A DNA stretch of 64,000 nt from Marinobacter sp. F3R11 (GTDB taxonomy: Bacteria; Pseudomonadota; Gammaproteobacteria; Pseudomonadales; Oleiphilaceae), in contig NZ_QOCH01000015.1 of NCBI RefSeq assembly GCF_003318275.1, forward strand, positions 531,608-595,607, in the 5' to 3' direction. Within the stretch, counting starts at the first letter, position 1; the number at the start of each line of letters is the position of its first letter. The translations under genes and the position numbers were made by a program. Below, in pieces: positions 28,523 to 37,672 of this stretch. The notes under the pieces are model-generated. The model made no database searches. It saw nothing but the letters and a program-made list of their open reading frames with translations, and was not told the DNA's origin.

Positions 28523-28909
28523 TTACGCCTGGCGGACAATCAGTAGTTGGGCGTCTCTGCGTCGGAGAACCTCTTCGCAGACTTCTTCTACGGCTTCTTC
28601 ACCATAACTCTGGCCATAATGCTTCCTGAAACCGAACTCGTATAAACGCACATGTTCATCAGCCACTACGCCGATATTTTCGAGGCATGTTCGGGCGCAG
28701 TGCAGAGGACAGCCATCAATGACGGTAATAGGCCGTCCGGAACGTGCAGTATTCACCAGAGAAGGCACCTTGCCGCCAACACCGGAAATGCAGGACATTT
28801 CAAATTCACCGGCGTGATCCAGTTTTACCGCTGCATTGTTCGCAAGCTGCGCCACGTCGGAACAGCCGGAACAGGAATAGATCAGGGGCCGTTGTTTTCT
28901 TGCTTTCAC
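28523..28909 (-). CDS. DGC-domain putative zinc-binding protein
   Basis: A 128-residue cysteine-rich protein of the DGC family. Cysteines form conserved clusters: C-SG-C-SD near the N-terminus, a central SCISGVGG, and DGC-PLH-CART-C in the middle. These resemble metal or persulfide sites. The start is a GTG at 28909 with a perfect AAGGAGG 4 bases before; a longer frame from 28957 lacks such a site. Located between dnr and the small conserved gene upstream of nosR. DGC proteins are of unknown function; a role linked to nitrogen-oxide metabolism is inference from position. Confidence 0.8.
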   Translation of the reverse strand: MKARKQRPLIYSCSGCSDVAQLANNAAVKLDHAGEFEMSCISGVGGKVPSLVNTARSGRPITVIDGCPLHCARTCLENIGVVADEHVRLYEFGFRKHYGQSYGEEAVEEVCEEVLRRRDAQLLIVRQA

Positions 28910-28969
28910 ACACCCTCCTTTTACAGAGCCCGCAGGCCTGATTGCCGATTGAGCCAACTGCCAGCTGAT

Positions 28970-29719
28970 CTACTGGCTGATATCTATCAATCGTTTGGGA
29001 TCGGAGATGAACAATTTGCTCCGGTTAACACGAATCAGCCCGTTGGATTTGAGATCTGCCAGAATCCGGGAGAAGGTTTCTGGCTGCATCGCCAGCCTGG
29101 AGGCAACCAGACACTTCGGCAGAGGCAACTCAACTTCTCCACCTTCTGCTGCGCCATTAGGCAGCAAATCAATCAGATAGCGAATCAGGCGATCGCGGGC
29201 GTTCTGAACGGTCATGATCTCAAGGTCATGAAACCGGGACACAGCGCGCATGGCATAGTGCCGGAGCGCCGCGTGAGCGTATTCCGGGTTACTATCCAGC
29301 AGTTCCTGATAGGCTTTAACCGGGATCATCAGGACTTCACTGGATTTCAGTGCTTCTGCATAGCAGGCATAGCGGGCCGGGTCGGCATAAATCATGACCT
29401 CCGCAAAACAGTCGCCGGGAGCGATACTGTCGAGCGTCCGGTCCACGCCGGATGAGTCCAGCCTGTACAGCCGCAAACGGCCGGATATGACAAAGAAGAA
29501 GTGATGAGCAGGCATATCCTGCCGGTAAAGCAGCTGATGATGCCCCAGGCGAAGGCGGCGTGACTGCAAAATAAGGTTTTGCAGATCCACAGCACTGAGA
29601 GCGTTGAACAGGGAATGATTGCGCAGTGGCTCCAGCCCGCTCTCATCTTCTGTCAGTGTATTGACTGCGACCAGAACCGGCTTGGCGTATCGGGTTTCTG
29701 CAGATTGCATCGCCACCAT
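28970..29719 (-). CDS. dnr: Dnr-type CRP/FNR regulator
   Basis: A 249-residue CRP/FNR-family activator: N-terminal cyclic-nucleotide-like effector domain, long dimer helix (about residues 125-160) and C-terminal helix-turn-helix with E-x-x-SR (PETFSRILADLKS) expected to read TTGAT half-sites. The N-terminal cysteine cluster of FNR/ANR is missing, which fits the haem-based NO sensor Dnr. I use ATG 29719 with AGAGG upstream; ATG 29725 is also possible. It is likely the direct activator of the nos operon and perhaps nar genes here. Confidence 0.88.
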   Translation of the reverse strand: MVAMQSAETRYAKPVLVAVNTLTEDESGLEPLRNHSLFNALSAVDLQNLILQSRRLRLGHHQLLYRQDMPAHHFFFVISGRLRLYRLDSSGVDRTLDSIAPGDCFAEVMIYADPARYACYAEALKSSEVLMIPVKAYQELLDSNPEYAHAALRHYAMRAVSRFHDLEIMTVQNARDRLIRYLIDLLPNGAAEGGEVELPLPKCLVASRLAMQPETFSRILADLKSNGLIRVNRSKLFISDPKRLIDISQ

Positions 29720-29792
29720 TGTCATATCCCTCTTATAATCATGCATTCTAAATAATGCTTTAAATAATAGGAGATCAAACCCGAAAAAGCCC

Positions 29793-29808
29793 TCCCTCCA
29801 TGGGGGTA
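29793..29808. promoter_or_regulatory. Possible NarL palindrome upstream of dnr
   Basis: TCCCTCC-AT-GGGGGTA has 11 of 14 matches to TACYYMT-n2-AKRRGTA with the right half at 6 of 7. It is about 75-90 bases before the dnr start. A weak motif; in Pseudomonas aeruginosa NarL is known to activate dnr, which makes it plausible. Confidence 0.35.
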
Positions 29809-29831
29809 GAATCGCTGTTACTCCCATGAAT

Positions 29832-29845
29832 TTGACTTAACGCAA
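29832..29845 (-). promoter_or_regulatory. Weak FNR/ANR box upstream of dnr
   Basis: On the plus strand TTGAC-TTAA-CGCAA matches 7 of 10 positions of TTGAT-N4-ATCAA. It lies about 113-126 bases before the dnr start codon. No clear -10 hexamer at the expected distance, so this is tentative. Confidence 0.3.
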
Positions 29846-29898
29846 CAATTAGCTTTACTAACTACTTACAGTACAGCTAATGCACCAAGGTTGATGCC

Positions 29899-30705
29899 TT
29901 ACTGCATCAACGGTGAATCCGGGAGTTCAAGATCAATTCCACTGACGCCCGCCTCAGTGGCCAGAACCTGCAAATACTGCCGGAATGCCCGCCGGGTTAC
30001 GCTCTCACTCAGATATTGGCGGATTTTCGGCTTCACATGCTCATAGGGCAGCTGCTCACCATCAATTCTCTGATCCACACGCACAAGGTGCCAGCCGTAA
30101 CGACTCTCAATCAGTTCCGGGTTAAGGCCTTCTTTGAGCCTGAGAACCGGGCGTTCAAATTCTTCAACTGTTTGTCCCTTGCTGATCTGGCCAAGGCTGC
30201 CGCCCTGATGGCGGGATTCACATGCAGAGTATTGCCTGGCGAGAGAAGCAAACTGCGCACGACCTTCAAGCAGGGAAAGCAACAGCTGCCTGCCTACCTC
30301 CTCCTGGCGCATACGTTCCTGCACATCATCCGGCGCAGCAGCAAGCAAAATGTGACTGACAGCCATCAGTGTCGGGCTACGGAAACGACCAGGATTCGAG
30401 GCGTAAAAGCGTTCGCAGTCCTCCTCACTGGGTTCTGGCACATCAAGCTCCAGCTCAAGCACCCGGGCAATAGTGGTTTCCTCATCCAGTTCTTCCGGCA
30501 GTTTCAGCCTTCCGGCTTGTTGCAACAACAGCTCACGGATAACCAGACTTTTGGCCGCAGCGTGCCAGGCTTCAACAACTTCTTCAGCCGGGTGGTGTTG
30601 CATTTCCCGGGCGATATCCTCTTCAGATATCAGGGTTTCACCCACATAAACCGGTGGGAACTGGTTTCTGGGTTTTTCGGCTTCACCGGTGGGAATCAGT
30701 TGCAT
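29899..30705 (-). CDS. PpiC/parvulin-type peptidyl-prolyl isomerase of the nar operon
   Basis: A 268-residue protein with an N-terminal SurA/NifM-like helical part and a parvulin domain (residues about 120-215; SHILL near the start, GGSLGQISKGQTVEEFE and ESRYGWHLVRV). No signal peptide, so it likely acts in the cytoplasm. In Pseudomonas a PpiC-type gene also follows narI, and a role in nitrate reductase folding or assembly has been proposed. Starts 63 bases after narI with a hairpin in the gap, and an ATG with GGAG 7 bases upstream. Confidence 0.88.
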   Translation of the reverse strand: MQLIPTGEAEKPRNQFPPVYVGETLISEEDIAREMQHHPAEEVVEAWHAAAKSLVIRELLLQQAGRLKLPEELDEETTIARVLELELDVPEPSEEDCERFYASNPGRFRSPTLMAVSHILLAAAPDDVQERMRQEEVGRQLLLSLLEGRAQFASLARQYSACESRHQGGSLGQISKGQTVEEFERPVLRLKEGLNPELIESRYGWHLVRVDQRIDGEQLPYEHVKPKIRQYLSESVTRRAFRQYLQVLATEAGVSGIDLELPDSPLMQ

Positions 30706-30730
30706 GGTCAGTCTCCGTATATGTCTTCAT

Positions 30731-30759
30731 TGCCCCCTTGCCCTTCGTGGAAGGGGGCA
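30731..30759. terminator. Hairpin between narI and ppiC
   Basis: Arms TGCCCCCTT and AAGGGGGCA form a stem of 9 pairs. The run of T (30761-30765) follows it on the plus strand, opposite to nar transcription, so it is an intrinsic terminator facing antisense transcripts. On the nar mRNA it would act as a processing or stability hairpin between narI and ppiC. Confidence 0.5.
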
Positions 30760-30768
30760 GTTTTTCTG

Positions 30769-31449
30769 TTACGCCCTCTTACGCACGACCTGATACTTCC
30801 GGCCGAAGTATTCCAGAGGCACACTCAGCATGTGCACAAGGCGGGTGAAGGGGAAGAGTACGAAGATTGTCAGACCCAGAAACATATGGAGCTTGTAGAT
30901 CCAGTGAACGCCTACCATGTAATCAGCGGCTCCGCCCTGAAAGGTGAAGATGCTTTGTGCCCAGCTTGCCAGCCGCATCATAGTGCCGCCATCCAGGTGG
31001 CCCAGTGTTGGCAGAATAGTCAGTAGGCCCAGTGCCACCTGAACCACCAGAACAACGATAATCATGTTGTCAGCAAAGGTGCTGCTGGCCTGAACCCTTG
31101 GATCTGTCAGCCGGCGATAGGCCAGCATGAGGCCGCCTGCCAGACACATCACCCCGGCAATACCACCCACAACAATCGCCATCACCTGTTTGGTGCCCGC
31201 GCTCATGAAAGGCGCGTACATAAAGTGCGGCGTCAGCAAGCCAACCAGATGGCCAAAGAAGATCACCAGAATACCCACATGAAACAGCACGCTTGCCATG
31301 ACCATGTTTTTCTTGCGTAGTATCTGGCTGGACTGGGCCCTCCAGGTAAACTGCCCATGGTCGTATCTTGCCCAGGTGCCAACAAACAGCACCACCAGAG
31401 CGATGTACGGATAAATCCCGAAAATCAGTGTATTAAGATAAGACATCAT
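30769..31449 (-). CDS. narI: NarI, cytochrome b subunit of nitrate reductase
   Basis: A 226-residue integral membrane subunit of respiratory nitrate reductase A with five predicted helices. It carries two haem b and oxidises quinol, passing electrons to NarH. Conserved haem-ligand histidines are seen in the helix segments FHVGILVIFFGHLVGL and WIYKLHMFLGLTIF...TRLVHMLSVPLEY. AGGAGGAG precedes the double ATG. It is fourth in the narGHJI group. Confidence 0.97.
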   Translation of the reverse strand: MMSYLNTLIFGIYPYIALVVLFVGTWARYDHGQFTWRAQSSQILRKKNMVMASVLFHVGILVIFFGHLVGLLTPHFMYAPFMSAGTKQVMAIVVGGIAGVMCLAGGLMLAYRRLTDPRVQASSTFADNMIIVVLVVQVALGLLTILPTLGHLDGGTMMRLASWAQSIFTFQGGAADYMVGVHWIYKLHMFLGLTIFVLFPFTRLVHMLSVPLEYFGRKYQVVRKRA

Positions 31450-31469
31450 TTTGGTCTCCTCCTGCGCCC

Positions 31470-32222
31470 TCAGGCGTCTCTCACGGCGGCACGCGCCTGA
31501 GCGGGCGTTACATCTGTCATCAGATGATCACTGAGATGGATGGTCTGGGTCTGTTCCAGCTCTCGACGGCGTTGCCCTACAACGCCTCCGGTGCTGCAAG
31601 AGCTGCCCTGATCGTCCACGAACTTCACCATTTCTTCTTCCCAGACCTTATCCAGAGCTTCAGGCGTATCATCACGCTCTTCCGAGGCTACGATCTGTGC
31701 CAGCTCCTGACGGTCTGTGGTTCGGCCGGACAGCTCCAGCAGTGAGTCCATTGCCACATGGTAAAAACTCTCACGCTGGTACAAGCGTTCACCCAGAAGC
31801 CCGAGAATGTGGTGGATATCTTCAAGCCAGTTCTGTATTTCTTTCCAGGGCCGGGTCGACAGGTATTCAAGGAACAACGGCAGGTAATCGGGCAATTCTT
31901 TCGCATCGATTTCCAGCCCGTTGGCGCGGTACTGCTCCATCAGATCTACCATGGCCTGGCCGCGATCCCGTGATTCACCATGCACGTGCTCAAACAACAA
32001 CAGCGAGGTTGCACGGCCTTTGTCGAAAGTGCCTGTGTAGGCCTCTTCAAGATCCAGCAGATCGGTGTCGCACAAACGGTCGATACACTGGAGCAACTGC
32101 TCTTTATTTTTCCGTGGCAGCCGGCTGTCCTCCAGAACAACGGCAATCAGGGCGTCTTTGGAGGCCTGGAGCTCTGCTGTGGGATACTCCAGAATTCTTG
32201 CCAGTACTTTTAATAACCTCAT
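31470..32222 (-). CDS. narJ: NarJ, nitrate reductase assembly chaperone
   Basis: A 250-residue TorD/NarJ-family cytoplasmic chaperone, needed for inserting molybdenum cofactor into NarG and for anchoring NarGH to NarI. The conserved LPDYLPLFLEYLS segment lies near residues 100-115. Length is slightly above the E. coli protein because of a C-terminal extension. It lies 10 bases downstream of narH. Confidence 0.95.
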   Translation of the reverse strand: MRLLKVLARILEYPTAELQASKDALIAVVLEDSRLPRKNKEQLLQCIDRLCDTDLLDLEEAYTGTFDKGRATSLLLFEHVHGESRDRGQAMVDLMEQYRANGLEIDAKELPDYLPLFLEYLSTRPWKEIQNWLEDIHHILGLLGERLYQRESFYHVAMDSLLELSGRTTDRQELAQIVASEERDDTPEALDKVWEEEMVKFVDDQGSSCSTGGVVGQRRRELEQTQTIHLSDHLMTDVTPAQARAAVRDA

Positions 32223-32232
32223 AGCGGCCTCC

Positions 32233-33804
32233 TTATTCCTGCAACTGTTTCGGATCGATCTGCTTTACGGTTGTCAGCTTCTGCACCATGGTGGAGGTAT
32301 TTTTACGACCGCCAAACATGCTGAACTCGCTGTCACCGCCACTGCAGCCGTTGCCGAAACTGAATCCACAACCGCCGCGTTCACCAAGCACATCAGGGAA
32401 GGCTTCCTTCGCCAGTTCACGATGGCTGGTAGGGATAACAAAGCGGTCCTCGTAGTTGGCAATGGCCAGATAGCGGTACATTTCATCCGCCTGGGCCTTG
32501 GTAAGGCCGGCTTCTTCCAGTGCCCGCAGGTCTTCAACGCCCTCAACGGTTTCTGCACGTTTGTACAGTCGCATCGCCATAATGCGCTTGAGCGCACGAA
32601 CGATGGGCTTCTCGTCCCCTGCGGTAAGCAGGTTGGCCAGATACTTCACAGGAATGCGCAGGCTTTCGATCTTGGGCAGAACACCGTCGAACTGCACCTT
32701 GCCCGCTTCTGCAGCAGACTGGATGGGGCTAAGAGGCGGAACGTACCAGACCATTGGCAAGGTGCGGTATTCCGGGTGTAAAGGCAGAGCCAGTTTCCAG
32801 TCCACCGCCATTTTGTAGACCGGGCTGCGCTGTGCCGCCTGGATAACGTTCATAGGCACGCCGTCTTTCGTTGCCTGTTCGATCACTTTCGGGTCGTTCG
32901 GGTCCAGGAAGATTTCCAGCTGCTTTTCGTACAGTTCGTGCTCACCCGGAGTGCTGGCCACTTCTTCAATGCGGTCAGCGTCGTATAGCAGCACACCCAG
33001 ATAGCGAATCCGGCCGACACAGGTTTCTGAACAGACCGTCGGCATACCGGCTTCAATACGCGGGTAGCAGAAAATGCACTTCTCGGACTTTCCGGTTTTC
33101 CAGTTGAAGTAGATCTTCTTGTAGGGGCAGCCGGATACACACATCCGCCAGCCGCGACACTTGTCCTGGTCGATCAGTACGATGCCGTCTTCTTCACGCT
33201 TGTAGATGGCTCCGCTCGGGCAGCTTGCTACACATGCAGGATTCAGGCAGTGCTCGCAGAGGCGAGGCAGATACATCATGAACGTGCTTTCAAACTGGCC
33301 GTATATATCGGCCTGAATCTGGTCGAAGTTCTTGTCCTTCCGGCGCTTGGCAAACTCGGTGCCCAGAATTTCTTCCCAGTTCGGTCCCCATTCGATTTTC
33401 TGCATACGCTTGCCTGAGATCAGCGAGCGTGGCCGTGCAACCGGCTGATGCTTGCTGTCACCTGCGGTGTGCAGGTGCTGATAATCAAAATCGAACGGTT
33501 CGTAGTAGTCGTCAATTTCAGGCAGGTCCGGGTTAGCGAAAATGTTCGCCAGAACCCGGAAGCGGCCACCGATGCGAGGGCGGATTTTGCCGTTTGCTTC
33601 CCGCATCCAGCCACCCTTCCACTTGTCCTGGTTTTCCCACTCTTTCGGGTAGCCAATACCGGGTTTGGTTTCGACGTTATTGAACCAGGCGTACTCCATG
33701 CCTTCACGGCTGGTCCACACGTTTTTACATGTCACTGAACAGGTATGGCAGCCAATGCACTTGTCCAGGTTCAGCACCATGCCTACTTGGGAACGGATTT
33801 TCAT
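32233..33804 (-). CDS. narH: NarH, iron-sulfur subunit of nitrate reductase
   Basis: A 523-residue electron-transfer subunit with four cysteine clusters. The N-terminal one is CIGCHTCSVTCKNVW, followed by CEHCLNPACVASCPSGAIYKRE and CRGWRMCVSGCPYKK, where Trp replaces a Cys as in NarH proteins that hold a [3Fe-4S] centre. It passes electrons from NarI to NarG at the cytoplasmic face of the membrane. Overlaps narG by 4 bases (ATGA). Confidence 0.98.
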   Translation of the reverse strand: MKIRSQVGMVLNLDKCIGCHTCSVTCKNVWTSREGMEYAWFNNVETKPGIGYPKEWENQDKWKGGWMREANGKIRPRIGGRFRVLANIFANPDLPEIDDYYEPFDFDYQHLHTAGDSKHQPVARPRSLISGKRMQKIEWGPNWEEILGTEFAKRRKDKNFDQIQADIYGQFESTFMMYLPRLCEHCLNPACVASCPSGAIYKREEDGIVLIDQDKCRGWRMCVSGCPYKKIYFNWKTGKSEKCIFCYPRIEAGMPTVCSETCVGRIRYLGVLLYDADRIEEVASTPGEHELYEKQLEIFLDPNDPKVIEQATKDGVPMNVIQAAQRSPVYKMAVDWKLALPLHPEYRTLPMVWYVPPLSPIQSAAEAGKVQFDGVLPKIESLRIPVKYLANLLTAGDEKPIVRALKRIMAMRLYKRAETVEGVEDLRALEEAGLTKAQADEMYRYLAIANYEDRFVIPTSHRELAKEAFPDVLGERGGCGFSFGNGCSGGDSEFSMFGGRKNTSTMVQKLTTVKQIDPKQLQE

Positions 33805-36800
33805 TTTACAGCCTCCTGAACAGTGTCGTTGCCTTCGCCATCAAGCCAGTCAACGTTCTTCATTTTGCGCACCACAACAAACTCGTCGCGGTTGGAACCT
33901 ACGGTGCCGTAGTAATTGAAGCCGTAGGAGAACTGCGCATAACCACCAATCATATGAGTGGGCTTGGGGCATACCCTGGTGACCGAGTTATGAATGCCTC
34001 CACGGCTGCCGGTTACTTCCGAGCCGGGGATGTTCACAATCCGTTCCTGGGCGTGGTACATCATCATCATGCCAGGCATAACCCGCTGGCTGACCACCGC
34101 ACGCGCGGCCAGAGCACCGTTGGCGTTGAAGACTTCGACCCAGTCGTTGTCTTCCACACCCACATCGCGGGCATCGTCTTCACTCAGCCATACAATGGGG
34201 CCGCCACGAGACAGGGTCAGCATCAGCAGGTTGTCGCTGTAGGTGCTGTGGATACCCCACTTCTGGTGCGGTGTCAGGAAGTTCAGCGCTTTTTCCGGGT
34301 TGCCATTCGGCTTGGCATTCAGCAGCGGTGCAGCCGCCTTGGTGTTAATGGGCGGGCGATACACCAGCAGGCTTTCGCCAAAGGCACGCATCCACTCGTG
34401 ATCAAGATAGAACTGCTGCCGGCCGGTCAGTGTGCGCCAGGGAATCAGCTCGTGTACGTTGGTGTAGCCGGCGTTATAGGACACATGTTCATCTTCCAGG
34501 CCAGACCATGTCGGGCTGGAGATGATCTTGCGCGGCTGCGCCACTATGTCCCGGAAACGTATTTTTTCGTCTTCCTTATTCAGCGCCAGGTGGGAGTGAT
34601 CCAGCCCGGTGAACTCAGACAGTGCAGCCCATGCCTTAACGGCAACCTGGCCGTTGGTTTCAGGTGCCAGGGTCAGTATTACTTCAGCCGCATCAATAGC
34701 GCTTTCAATCTTCGGTCGGCCCGCGTTAGCACCTTCAAGATGGGTATAGTTCAGGTTCTTCAGGAAGCTCACTTCCTTCTCGGTATTCCAGTTAATACCC
34801 TTGCCACCATTGCCCAGCGTATCCAGCAGAGGCCCCAGTGAGGTAAAGCGAGCGTAGGTGTTCGGGTAATCCCGTTCTACGGTAATGAAGCTTGGCGCAG
34901 TTTTCCCGGGAATCAGGTCACACTCACCACGCTTCCAGTCTTTCACGTCAAACGGCTGGCCCAGTTCGGCGGGCGCATCGTGCATCAGTGGCAGGGTGAC
35001 CACGTCTTTCTCGACACCCAGGTGGCCTTCCGCCGCCTTGGAGAAGGACTTGGCGATACCTTTGTAGATATCCCAGTCACTGCGGGCTTCCCACGCAGGA
35101 TCGGTGGCGGCCGTCAGCGGGTGAATGAACGGGTGCATGTCTGAGGTATTCAGGTCGTTCTTCTCATACCAGGTCGCGGTCGGCAGAACGATATCCGAGT
35201 ACAGACAGGTCGTGGACATACGGAAATCAAGCGTAACCAGCAGGTCCAGCTTGCCTTCCGGCGCTTCATCGTGCCATTTCACTTCCTGCGGTTTGAGACC
35301 TCCATCGTGACCCAGGTCTTTTCCCTGCACACCACTGGTGGTGCCCAGCAAATACTTCAGCATGTACTCATGGCCTTTACCGGAAGAGCCCAGCAGGTTA
35401 GAGCGCCAGATAAACATGTTGCGCGGGTGGTTCTCCGGAGCTTCCGGATCTTCCGAGGCAAATGCCAGTGAGCCATCCTTCATGGACCGGGTCACGTACG
35501 CAGGAACCTCCATGCCGGCTTTTTCTGCTTCGGCAGCAATGCCCAGCGGGTTGCGGTTAAGCTGCGGTGCAGATGGCAACCAGCCCATGCGCTCGGCGCG
35601 CACGTTATAGTCGATCAGGCTGCCACCGAATCTGGATTTATCTGCCAGAGGGGACAGAATTTCATCGACACCAAGTTTCTCGTAGCGCCACTGGCCAGAG
35701 TGCGCGTAGAAGAAGGATGAACCGTTCATCTGGCGCGGCGGGCGCTGCCAGTCCAGACCAAATGCCAGCGGCTGCCAGCCGGTCTGAGGGCGCAGTTTTT
35801 CCTGGCCAACGTAGTGGGACCAGCCACCACCGCTCTGGCCGATACAGCCACACATGATCAGCATATTGATCAGCGCACGGTAATTCATATCCATGTGGTA
35901 CCAGTGGTTCATACCGGCACCCACAATGATCATGGAACGGCCCTTGGTCTTGTGGGCGTTCTCACCGAATTCACGGGCAATACGGATGACTTTTTCGGCG
36001 GGTACGCCAGTAATTTTTTCCTGCCACGCCGGGGTGTAGGGTTTTACCTGGTCATAAGCAGTAGCTCCGTCATCGTCACCCAGACCACGGCTGATGCCGT
36101 AGTTGGCCACCATCAGGTCGTACACGGTTACTACCAGAGCTTCGCCACCATCAGCCAGCTCTACTTTGCGGCTGCCCAGCTTGTGGGTGAGGGTATCGCT
36201 GATTTCAACCGATTCGAAATGGTCGTGCTTGACGCCTCCAAAATACGGGAAGGCAACATCGACAACTTCGTCATGTTTTTCCACCATCGACAGTTGCAGG
36301 TTTACATAACCAGTTTTCGCAGTCTGCTTCAGGTTCCACTTGCCCTTCTCACCCCAGCGGTAACCGATAGAACCGTTAGGCGCGGTCAGCTGGTTGGTAT
36401 TTTCATCAATGGCAATGGTTTTCCACTCGGGGTTATTTTCTTCACCCAGGCCACCCACCAGATCGCTGGCACGCAGGAACCGGCCAGGGACGTAACGGCC
36501 ATCTTCCATTTTGTCCAGCTTCACCAGATACGGCATGTCGGTGTAACGGCGCACGTAGTCGGTGAAATACTCACTGGGGTTATCGACGTGGAACTCTTTC
36601 AGGATGACATGCCCCATGGCCATGCCCAGAGCCGCGTCAGTTCCCTGCTTGGGGTTCAGCCACTCGTCTGAAAGCTTGGAAACTTCAGCATAGTCCGGAG
36701 TGATGGCAACGGTTTTGGTGCCCTTGTAGCGAACTTCGGTGAAGAAGTGGGCGTCCGGAGTACGGGTCTGAGGTACGTTGGAGCCCCAGGCAATGATGTA

Positions 36801-37544
36801 GCCTGAGTTGTACCAGTCTGCGGATTCAGGAACGTCTGTCTGCTCACCCCAGGTTTGTGGAGAGGCTGGCGGCAAATCGCAGTACCAGTCGTAGAAGCTC
36901 AGGCATACGCCGCCAATCAGCGACAGATAACGACTGCCGGCAGCATATGACACCATAGACATGGCAGGGATCGGAGAGAATCCGATGATGCGGTCCGGAC
37001 CGTGTTTTTTTGCGGTGTAAACGTTCGCAGCACCGATCAGCTCGTTGACTTCATTCCAGTCAGAACGCACAAAGCCCCCCATACCTCGGCGGGGTTTATA
37101 CTCGGCGGTTTTCTTCGGGTCTTCCACGATGGAGGCCCAGGCTTCAACCGGATCGTTGAACTGCATACGGGCAGCGCGCCAAAGCTTCATCAGATGCTTG
37201 CGCATCAACGGGTATTTCAGACGGTTGGCGCTGTACATATACCAGGAGTAACTGGCACCACGCGGGCAGCCCCGGGGTTCGTGGTTAGGCAGGTCCGGAC
37301 GGGTACGGGGATAATCAGTCTGCTGGGTTTCCCAGGTGACCAGACCATTCTTGACGTAGATTTTCCAGCTACAGGAACCGGTGCAGTTTACGCCGTGGGT
37401 GGAGCGCACAATCTTGTCATGCTGCCAGCGCTGACGGTAGCTGTCTTCCCAGTCGCGATTTACATCGTGGGTTTCGCCGTGGCCGTTTGCGAAGGATTCG
37501 CGCTTTTTGCTGAAGTAACTCAGCTTGTCGATCAAATGACTCAT
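33801..37544 (-). CDS. narG: NarG, catalytic subunit of respiratory nitrate reductase
   Basis: A 1247-residue bis-MGD molybdoenzyme that reduces nitrate to nitrite at the cytoplasmic side of the membrane. The FS0 cluster motif is HGVNCTGSCSWK, with the family's His ligand before the Cys residues, and a Cys follows at PRGCPRGASYSWY. Length is as expected. The usual N-terminus starts MSHLIDKLSYF at 37544 with GAG/GGAG upstream; an in-frame ATG at 37559 would overlap that site. First gene of narGHJI and 106 bases after narK. Confidence 0.98.
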   Translation of the reverse strand: MSHLIDKLSYFSKKRESFANGHGETHDVNRDWEDSYRQRWQHDKIVRSTHGVNCTGSCSWKIYVKNGLVTWETQQTDYPRTRPDLPNHEPRGCPRGASYSWYMYSANRLKYPLMRKHLMKLWRAARMQFNDPVEAWASIVEDPKKTAEYKPRRGMGGFVRSDWNEVNELIGAANVYTAKKHGPDRIIGFSPIPAMSMVSYAAGSRYLSLIGGVCLSFYDWYCDLPPASPQTWGEQTDVPESADWYNSGYIIAWGSNVPQTRTPDAHFFTEVRYKGTKTVAITPDYAEVSKLSDEWLNPKQGTDAALGMAMGHVILKEFHVDNPSEYFTDYVRRYTDMPYLVKLDKMEDGRYVPGRFLRASDLVGGLGEENNPEWKTIAIDENTNQLTAPNGSIGYRWGEKGKWNLKQTAKTGYVNLQLSMVEKHDEVVDVAFPYFGGVKHDHFESVEISDTLTHKLGSRKVELADGGEALVVTVYDLMVANYGISRGLGDDDGATAYDQVKPYTPAWQEKITGVPAEKVIRIAREFGENAHKTKGRSMIIVGAGMNHWYHMDMNYRALINMLIMCGCIGQSGGGWSHYVGQEKLRPQTGWQPLAFGLDWQRPPRQMNGSSFFYAHSGQWRYEKLGVDEILSPLADKSRFGGSLIDYNVRAERMGWLPSAPQLNRNPLGIAAEAEKAGMEVPAYVTRSMKDGSLAFASEDPEAPENHPRNMFIWRSNLLGSSGKGHEYMLKYLLGTTSGVQGKDLGHDGGLKPQEVKWHDEAPEGKLDLLVTLDFRMSTTCLYSDIVLPTATWYEKNDLNTSDMHPFIHPLTAATDPAWEARSDWDIYKGIAKSFSKAAEGHLGVEKDVVTLPLMHDAPAELGQPFDVKDWKRGECDLIPGKTAPSFITVERDYPNTYARFTSLGPLLDTLGNGGKGINWNTEKEVSFLKNLNYTHLEGANAGRPKIESAIDAAEVILTLAPETNGQVAVKAWAALSEFTGLDHSHLALNKEDEKIRFRDIVAQPRKIISSPTWSGLEDEHVSYNAGYTNVHELIPWRTLTGRQQFYLDHEWMRAFGESLLVYRPPINTKAAAPLLNAKPNGNPEKALNFLTPHQKWGIHSTYSDNLLMLTLSRGGPIVWLSEDDARDVGVEDNDWVEVFNANGALAARAVVSQRVMPGMMMMYHAQERIVNIPGSEVTGSRGGIHNSVTRVCPKPTHMIGGYAQFSYGFNYYGTVGSNRDEFVVVRKMKNVDWLDGEGNDTVQEAVK

Positions 37545-37646
37545 GGTCTCACTCTCCATCTACCCGTCTACCGGATCGTTTTCCGATTTGAGACCATTGT
37601 GTGGGAGAACAACCCTGAAATCTGCATGGTTACTACCACAAAACCA

Positions 37647-37672
37647 CGGTCTACCACCGAGGTGGTAGACCG
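37647..37672. terminator. Perfect hairpin / 7-2-7 palindrome at the narK 3' end
   Basis: Twelve-base arms CGGTCTACCACC and GGTGGTAGACCG flank GA. It spans the narK stop codon and precedes narG. There is no T run, so it may be a partial terminator or a processing site. The inner TACCACC-GA-GGTGGTA has the exact NarL/NarP 7-2-7 geometry but only 10 of 14 consensus matches. Confidence 0.5.

Noticed and set aside
29891..29910. TTGATGC ... GCATCAA inverted repeat at the ppiC 3' end
   Set aside because: It has TTGAT and ATCAA ends but ten bases between them, not four, and lies in the coding end of ppiC; at most a weak hairpin without T run.
33729..34841. Rightward open frame of 370 codons opposite narG/narH
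   Set aside because: Antisense shadow of narG; composition reflects narG codon use and no domain is recognisable.
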